Assembly: GCF_000526315.1 (NCBI RefSeq)
Contig: NZ_JAFV01000001.1
Location: 3,164,501-3,228,500 of the forward strand
Source: Methylopila sp. 73B
GTDB lineage: Bacteria > Pseudomonadota > Alphaproteobacteria > Rhizobiales > Methylopilaceae
Length of the DNA: 64,000 nt
Reading direction: 5' to 3'
The first letter of the stretch is position 1; every line of letters starts with the position of its first letter. Position numbers and translations under genes: made by a program. A model generated the notes under the pieces. The model was not told the origin of the DNA. It was given only the letters and a program-made list of their open reading frames with translations, and did not search any database. Positions 60,219 through 64,000 of this stretch are shown here, piece after piece.

Positions 60219-61523
60219 ATGACCGCCGCTGAACGACGCCTAGCGCTCGCGCGCGACATCGCCGCGTCGGTGGCGCCCCTGCTCGGCCCCCATCTGGCGC
60301 TCCGGCTGTGGGACGGCTCGACCGTTCCTGCGAACGCGGGCTCGGATCAGCTGGTGGTGAAGTTCGGCGACGAAGGCACCCTCGCGGCGCTGTCGAAGTC
60401 GCCGAAGCTCGACACGCTGGTGCGCCTACACGCGCTCGGCCGCATCGATCTCGAAAACGGCGACCTGTTCGATCTCGCCGAGCGCCGCCCCTCGGTGCGC
60501 GGCCGCGACCTGCTGCGCGCCGTGGGTCCGCTGAAGCTCGCGCGCGGCGCGGCGGCCTTCCTCAAGGTGCCGGCCGGCCAGACGAAGCTGCCGTGGGAGG
60601 GCCAGCCCGGCGCCGCGCCGGGGAAGTCCGGCGACCCCGAAAACAACCAGAAGAACATCGCGCACCACTACGATGTCTCGAACGCCTTCTACCGGCTGTT
60701 TCTGGACGAGAAGCTGATCTACTCCTGCGCCTATTTCGAGGACTGGGAGCAGGACCTGGACGCCGCCCAGCGGGCGAAGATCGATCTGGTGTGCCGCAAG
60801 CTCCGGCTGCAGCCGGGCGACACCTTCCTGGACGTGGGCTGCGGCTGGGGCGCCCTGATCTGCCACGCGGCGGAAGTCTACGGCGTCACCGCCCATGGCG
60901 TGACGCTCTCCAAGGAGCAGCTCGCCGGCGCGCAGGAGGAGATCCGCGCGCGTGGTCTGCAAGGCCGGGTCACCGTCGCGCTCGCGGACTGGACGATGGT
61001 CGCCGGCGCCTTCGACAAGATCGCTTCAGTCGGCATGTTCGAGCACGTCGGCCTGAAGAACGCCGACGCCTATTACCGGGGGATCCGCAAGCTGCTGCGG
61101 CCGGGCGGGCTCTACCTCCACCACGCCATCACCCGGCGCGCCAAGCCCGGCGACGACCGCAAGCTGCGGCCCGAGGCCAAGGCCATCCTTCGCCACATCT
61201 TCCCAGGGGCGGAGCTCGACCACATCGGCTCGACCCTCTCGGGGATGGAGCGGGCGGGGCTGGAGCCGCAGGATGTGGAGGCGCTGCGCCGGCACTACGC
61301 CCGCACCACGGCGCTGTGGTGCCGCCGGCTGCAGGGGAACCGCGCCGCGGCCATCGCCGAGGTCGGCGAGGTCCGCACCCGCATGTGGATCGCCTATCTG
61401 GCCGGCGTCTCGCTCGCCTTCGCGCGCGGCTCGATCGGCGTCTGCCAGACGCTGTCCTCGGCCCGGCAGAAGAGTGGCGCGGTCGATCTGCCGCCCACGC
61501 GCCGCGACGTCTATCGGGACTGA
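60219..61523 (+). CDS. cfa: Cyclopropane-fatty-acyl-phospholipid synthase family
   Basis: SAM-dependent enzyme adding a methylene or methyl to unsaturated acyl chains of membrane phospholipids, 434 residues. It has an N-terminal lipid-binding domain (about 1-120), the catalytic entry NQKNIAHHYDVSNAFYRLFLD, SAM motif FLDVGCGWGALICHAA, MFEHVGLKNADAYY and W-rich C-terminus. The ribosome site GAGGAGAG precedes ATG 60219. Members of this branch may make methylated rather than cyclopropane acids, so the exact product is open. Confidence 0.9.
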   Translation: MTAAERRLALARDIAASVAPLLGPHLALRLWDGSTVPANAGSDQLVVKFGDEGTLAALSKSPKLDTLVRLHALGRIDLENGDLFDLAERRPSVRGRDLLRAVGPLKLARGAAAFLKVPAGQTKLPWEGQPGAAPGKSGDPENNQKNIAHHYDVSNAFYRLFLDEKLIYSCAYFEDWEQDLDAAQRAKIDLVCRKLRLQPGDTFLDVGCGWGALICHAAEVYGVTAHGVTLSKEQLAGAQEEIRARGLQGRVTVALADWTMVAGAFDKIASVGMFEHVGLKNADAYYRGIRKLLRPGGLYLHHAITRRAKPGDDRKLRPEAKAILRHIFPGAELDHIGSTLSGMERAGLEPQDVEALRRHYARTTALWCRRLQGNRAAAIAEVGEVRTRMWIAYLAGVSLAFARGSIGVCQTLSSARQKSGAVDLPPTRRDVYRD

Positions 61524-61654
61524 AATACTGCGCGCGGAGCATAGCCTTGGGGCTCGCGCGGAACGTCGCTTCAATCCTTCGCGACTACGTCAATTGACGC
61601 AGCACGGCCTAGGTGAAGATGCGTAGCATGGCGGAAAATGTCCGGGAGGACGCC

Positions 61655-61873
61655 ATGCCCTACAACGTACTCGTCACTCAAGACGGTCGGTCGACGATCG
61701 CCTTCGCACGCAGCGCCACGGAGGCGCTGGCGCTTGCCCGCGAGAAGGAAGCCGCCGGTCTCAGCGAGATCGTGGTGATGTCGAACGATGGCGGCCAGGT
61801 CGCCGTGGACCGGCTGATCCGCCTTGCGGAACTCGAGGCGGTCACCCTCGCGCCGTCGAGCGTTTTCGGCTGA
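61655..61873 (+). CDS. Small hypothetical protein (72 residues)
   Basis: Unrecognised 72-residue soluble protein, MPYNVLVTQDGRSTIAFARS... The GGGAGGA before ATG 61655 decides this start over one at 61613. It has alternating strand and helix character (YNVLVTQD; SATEALALAREKE) and no Cys. It lies between cfa and the convergent phosphate transporter. Confidence 0.65.
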   Translation: MPYNVLVTQDGRSTIAFARSATEALALAREKEAAGLSEIVVMSNDGGQVAVDRLIRLAELEAVTLAPSSVFG

Positions 61874-61882
61874 AGAGCGGCG

Positions 61883-62893
61883 TCAGCCGAAAAGCCACGC
61901 CATGATCTTGTAGGTCGCGAACCCGATCACCGCGGCCGCCGGCAGCGTGAGCACCCACGCCACCACAATGTCGCTCGCGACGTTCCAGCGAACGGCGGTC
62001 GTGCGACGCGCGGCGCCGACGCCGACGATCGCGCCAGTGATGGTGTGCGTCGTCGAGACCGGCACGCCGAGCCATGTCGCCATGAACAGCGTGATGGCTC
62101 CGCCGGTCTCCGCGCAGAAGCCCTGCATGGGGTTCAGGCGGGTGATCTTGGAGCCCATGGTGTGGACGATGCGCCAGCCGCCGCAGAGCGTGCCCAGCGC
62201 CATCGCCGCCTGGCACGAGAGCACAACCCACAGCGGCACGTGGAACGCGCCGCCGAGCATGCCCTGCGAGTAGAGCAGCACCGCGATGATGCCCATGGTC
62301 TTCTGCGCGTCATTGCCGCCATGCCCGAGCGAGTAGAGCGAGGCGGAGGCGAACTGCGCGATGCGGAAGGTGCGGTCGACCGCGAAGGGCGTGAACCGAA
62401 CGAAGGCCCAGGACACCGCGAGCACGAGGACAAGCGCGAGCAGAAAGCCGACCAGCGGCGACAGCACGATCGCGGCGACGGTCTTGCCCAGCCCGCCGAG
62501 CACCACGACCCCGAAGCCGCCCTTGGCGGTCGCGCCGCCGACCAGCCCTCCGATCAACGCATGCGAGCTGCTGGAGGGGATGCCGAGGATCCAGGTGGCG
62601 ACGTTCCAGACGATCGCGCCGATCAGCGCCGCGAAGATCACCGTGGGGTCGATGATCTGCGCGTCGACGATTCCGACGCCGATGGTCTGCGCCACATGCA
62701 GGCCGAAGAACAGGAACGCGATGAAGTTGAAGAACGCCGCCCACAGCACGGCGAAGCTCGGCCTGAGCACCCGGGTGGAAACAATGGTCGCGATGGAGTT
62801 CGCGGCGTCGTGCAGGCCGTTCAGGAAGTCGAACAGCAGCGCGACGGCGATCAGTCCGACCAGAATGGGAAACGCGAGCGTCGCATCCGCCAT
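61883..62893 (-). CDS. pit: Inorganic phosphate transporter (PiT family)
   Basis: Low-affinity phosphate permease of the inner membrane, 336 residues with about ten membrane segments. Both PiT signature repeats are present: FDFLNGLHDAANSIATIVSTRVL near the N-terminus and SLGHGGNDAQKTMGIIAVLL in the second half. It is preceded, with a gap of only seven bases, by a DUF47 gene, the usual partner. Confidence 0.96.
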   Translation of the reverse strand: MADATLAFPILVGLIAVALLFDFLNGLHDAANSIATIVSTRVLRPSFAVLWAAFFNFIAFLFFGLHVAQTIGVGIVDAQIIDPTVIFAALIGAIVWNVATWILGIPSSSSHALIGGLVGGATAKGGFGVVVLGGLGKTVAAIVLSPLVGFLLALVLVLAVSWAFVRFTPFAVDRTFRIAQFASASLYSLGHGGNDAQKTMGIIAVLLYSQGMLGGAFHVPLWVVLSCQAAMALGTLCGGWRIVHTMGSKITRLNPMQGFCAETGGAITLFMATWLGVPVSTTHTITGAIVGVGAARRTTAVRWNVASDIVVAWVLTLPAAAVIGFATYKIMAWLFG

Positions 62894-62900
62894 CGCGCTG

Positions 62901-63545
62901 TCACACGTTCTCGACGACGATGCCGTTTATTTCGTTGGCGACGTCCTCGAATCGATCGACGACGTCTTCCAGCTGCCCGTAGATTTCGCTTCCGATGATG
63001 TAAGCCATGGGATTCGCTTGGCCCTCGCCCTTGAACAACGCTTTCAGGCCCTGGTCGTGAAGTTCGTCGGAGCGGCCTTCGACCGCCACGATTTGTTCCG
63101 TCAGCTCGCCCAGCCGGGCGGCGTTCGCGTTCGGCGTCTTCAGCAGCGGGATCGCCTCGGCCGTCAGCCGCGCCGCTTCGGCGACGCAGGCCGCCATCTC
63201 GCGCATCACCGGATCGAACGTGGTCAGCTCGTACAGCAGCACCGTCTTCGCCACCCGGTGCATCTGATCGATCGCGTCGTCCATCGACTGGATCAGGTCG
63301 GTGATGTCGCCGCGATCGAAGGGCGTAATGAAGCTGCGTCGCACCGCGAGCAGCACGTCGCGCGTCACTTCGTCGGCCTGATGCTCGTAATCCGCGATCT
63401 CCCGCGCGCGGGCGGCCACGCCGTCTCCGCCCTCGAGCAGCCCTTCGAGCGCGCGTGCGCCGCTGACGAGCGTTTGCGAGTGCCTCTCGAACAGGTCGAA
63501 GAAGCGCTCCTCTTTGGGCATCAGCGCCCGGAACCAGCCCAGCAT
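62901..63545 (-). CDS. DUF47-family PhoU-like protein
   Basis: 214-residue helical protein of the TIGR00153/DUF47 family, generally found next to PiT and thought to regulate it. It begins MLGWFRALMPKEERFFDLFERHS and has the four-helix bundle pattern with LIQSMDDAIDQMHRVAKTVLLYEL and DVVDRFEDVANEINGIV (metal-binding Glu/Asp). It is the first gene of the pit operon and is divergent from a Nudix gene. Confidence 0.95.
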   Translation of the reverse strand: MLGWFRALMPKEERFFDLFERHSQTLVSGARALEGLLEGGDGVAARAREIADYEHQADEVTRDVLLAVRRSFITPFDRGDITDLIQSMDDAIDQMHRVAKTVLLYELTTFDPVMREMAACVAEAARLTAEAIPLLKTPNANAARLGELTEQIVAVEGRSDELHDQGLKALFKGEGQANPMAYIIGSEIYGQLEDVVDRFEDVANEINGIVVENV

Positions 63546-63625
63546 CGCACGTTCCCCCCAGCTTTCGCGTCAATCGCTCAACGAAGCGGCGTCGCCGGTG
63601 TTCCCCTGCGAAGAGCGCGTCTTAA

Positions 63626-64000
63626 ATGAGCGGCATGCCAAAAGCTGCAAAAAAGAAGACTAAGCCGCGCCAACAGTTTGGCGTCGCGCCGTACCGCAGC
63701 CTCCCCGACGGCGGGCTGGAGGTGCTGCTCGTCACCTCGCGCGACACCGGCCGCTGGATCATTCCCAAGGGTTGGCCGATGAAAAAGGGCTCGCCGCTGA
63801 AGGCTGCGTTGCGCGAAGGCTTCGAGGAAGCCGGCGTGCGGGGCGATGGCGGAGCTGAGATCGGCGCCTTCGAGTACGTCAAGGTCATGGAGTTCGGCCG
63901 CGACCGACCCTGTCGGGTGGGCGTGTTCGCGCTGAAGGTGACCGAAGAGCTCGAGGACTGGCCAGAGCGCGGGGAGCGCGTCCGCCGCTGGTTCTCGCCC
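63626..64000 (+). CDS. Nudix hydrolase, DIPP-like (3' end cut by window edge)
   Basis: At least 125 residues, beginning MSGMPKAAKKKTKPRQQFGVA. The Nudix box is IIPKGWPMKKGSPLKAAL followed by REGFEEAGV. Where the consensus GX5E has its first Glu there is Gly (GWPMKKG), while the two downstream Glu of REGFEE are intact. PKGWPxK followed by REGFEEAG is the pattern of diphosphoinositol polyphosphate phosphohydrolase-like bacterial Nudix proteins. Polyphosphate or dinucleotide polyphosphate is the likely substrate class, consistent with the phosphate transporter beside it, but this is inferred. Confidence 0.85.
   Translation, partial: MSGMPKAAKKKTKPRQQFGVAPYRSLPDGGLEVLLVTSRDTGRWIIPKGWPMKKGSPLKAALREGFEEAGVRGDGGAEIGAFEYVKVMEFGRDRPCRVGVFALKVTEELEDWPERGERVRRWFSP

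Overview
The window is GC-rich chromosomal DNA from an alphaproteobacterium, most likely of the order Hyphomicrobiales (Rhizobiales). Gene content and local order support this: a membrane-anchored CycM-type cytochrome c next to kdsB and pheA, tsaD-gpsA followed by an EVE-domain gene, the htpX/rsmB/heparinase-like neighbourhood with a DUF1674 gene, mmcB, and a three-gene set for the osmolyte N-acetylglutaminylglutamine amide (NAGGN). Genus cannot be fixed from the sequence alone. I found no rRNA, tRNA, CRISPR array, transposase or prophage. Genes are tightly packed, with many 4-base stop/start overlaps (GTGA, ATGA, TTGA and probably CTGA).

Region by region. 1-5.7 kb: a PhoR-type sensor kinase cut by the left edge, divergent ppk2, then a leftward block of methyltransferase, EVE protein, gpsA and tsaD. 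5.7-14.7 kb: a leftward operon for a YejABEF peptide/oligopeptide importer with two tandem binding proteins (yejA-yejA-yejB-yejE-yejF), ending in a Nudix hydrolase. 14.8-17.8 kb: a membrane-anchored cytochrome c with a duplicated haem domain, divergent from kdsB-pheA. 17.8-23.0 kb: a surface-polysaccharide island (GH5 hydrolase, GT4 and WecG-type glycosyltransferases, Wzx-like flippase, methyltransferase). 23.0-29 kb: small membrane proteins, a YeiE-like LysR regulator with a YeiH-type exporter, NlpC/P60 hydrolase, YqaA-like protein and M17 aminopeptidase. 29-35.2 kb: quinone oxidoreductase, then the NAGGN cluster (asnO, ngg, M42 peptidase). 35.3-38.7 kb: SnoaL-like protein and an aromatic amino acid operon (chorismate mutase, HisC-type aminotransferase, prephenate dehydrogenase). 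38.9-43 kb: mutM, enoyl-CoA hydratase, TauE/SafE permease, a secreted unknown and a VirJ-type hydrolase. 43-50 kb: rpmI-rplT, pheS, pheT, acs. 50-64 kb: thermonuclease, L,D-transpeptidase, AceE-like transketolase, mmcB, heparinase-like protein, rsmB, htpX, DUF1674, extensin-like protein, a cyclopropane-fatty-acid synthase-type enzyme, a PiT phosphate transporter with its PhoU-like partner, and a Nudix hydrolase cut by the right edge. Phosphate and polyphosphate functions therefore sit at both ends of the window.

The least explained structure is non-coding. Two families of palindromic intergenic repeats recur: one built on GTCATCCCGG...CCGGGATGAC or the related core CCGGTCAAGCCGG, the other on CACCTCTCCCC...GGGGAGAGGTG. 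A third, unrelated large palindrome lies at 3405-3527. One CTCTCCCC element sits directly at the 5' end of the second yejA gene in a way that leaves an open reading frame running from the upstream stop codon through the repeat into a twin-arginine-like signal. I did not find a convincing wholly new multi-gene system; the best leads are the repeat families, the duplicated cytochrome, the NAGGN cluster's peptidase and several operator-like palindromes.
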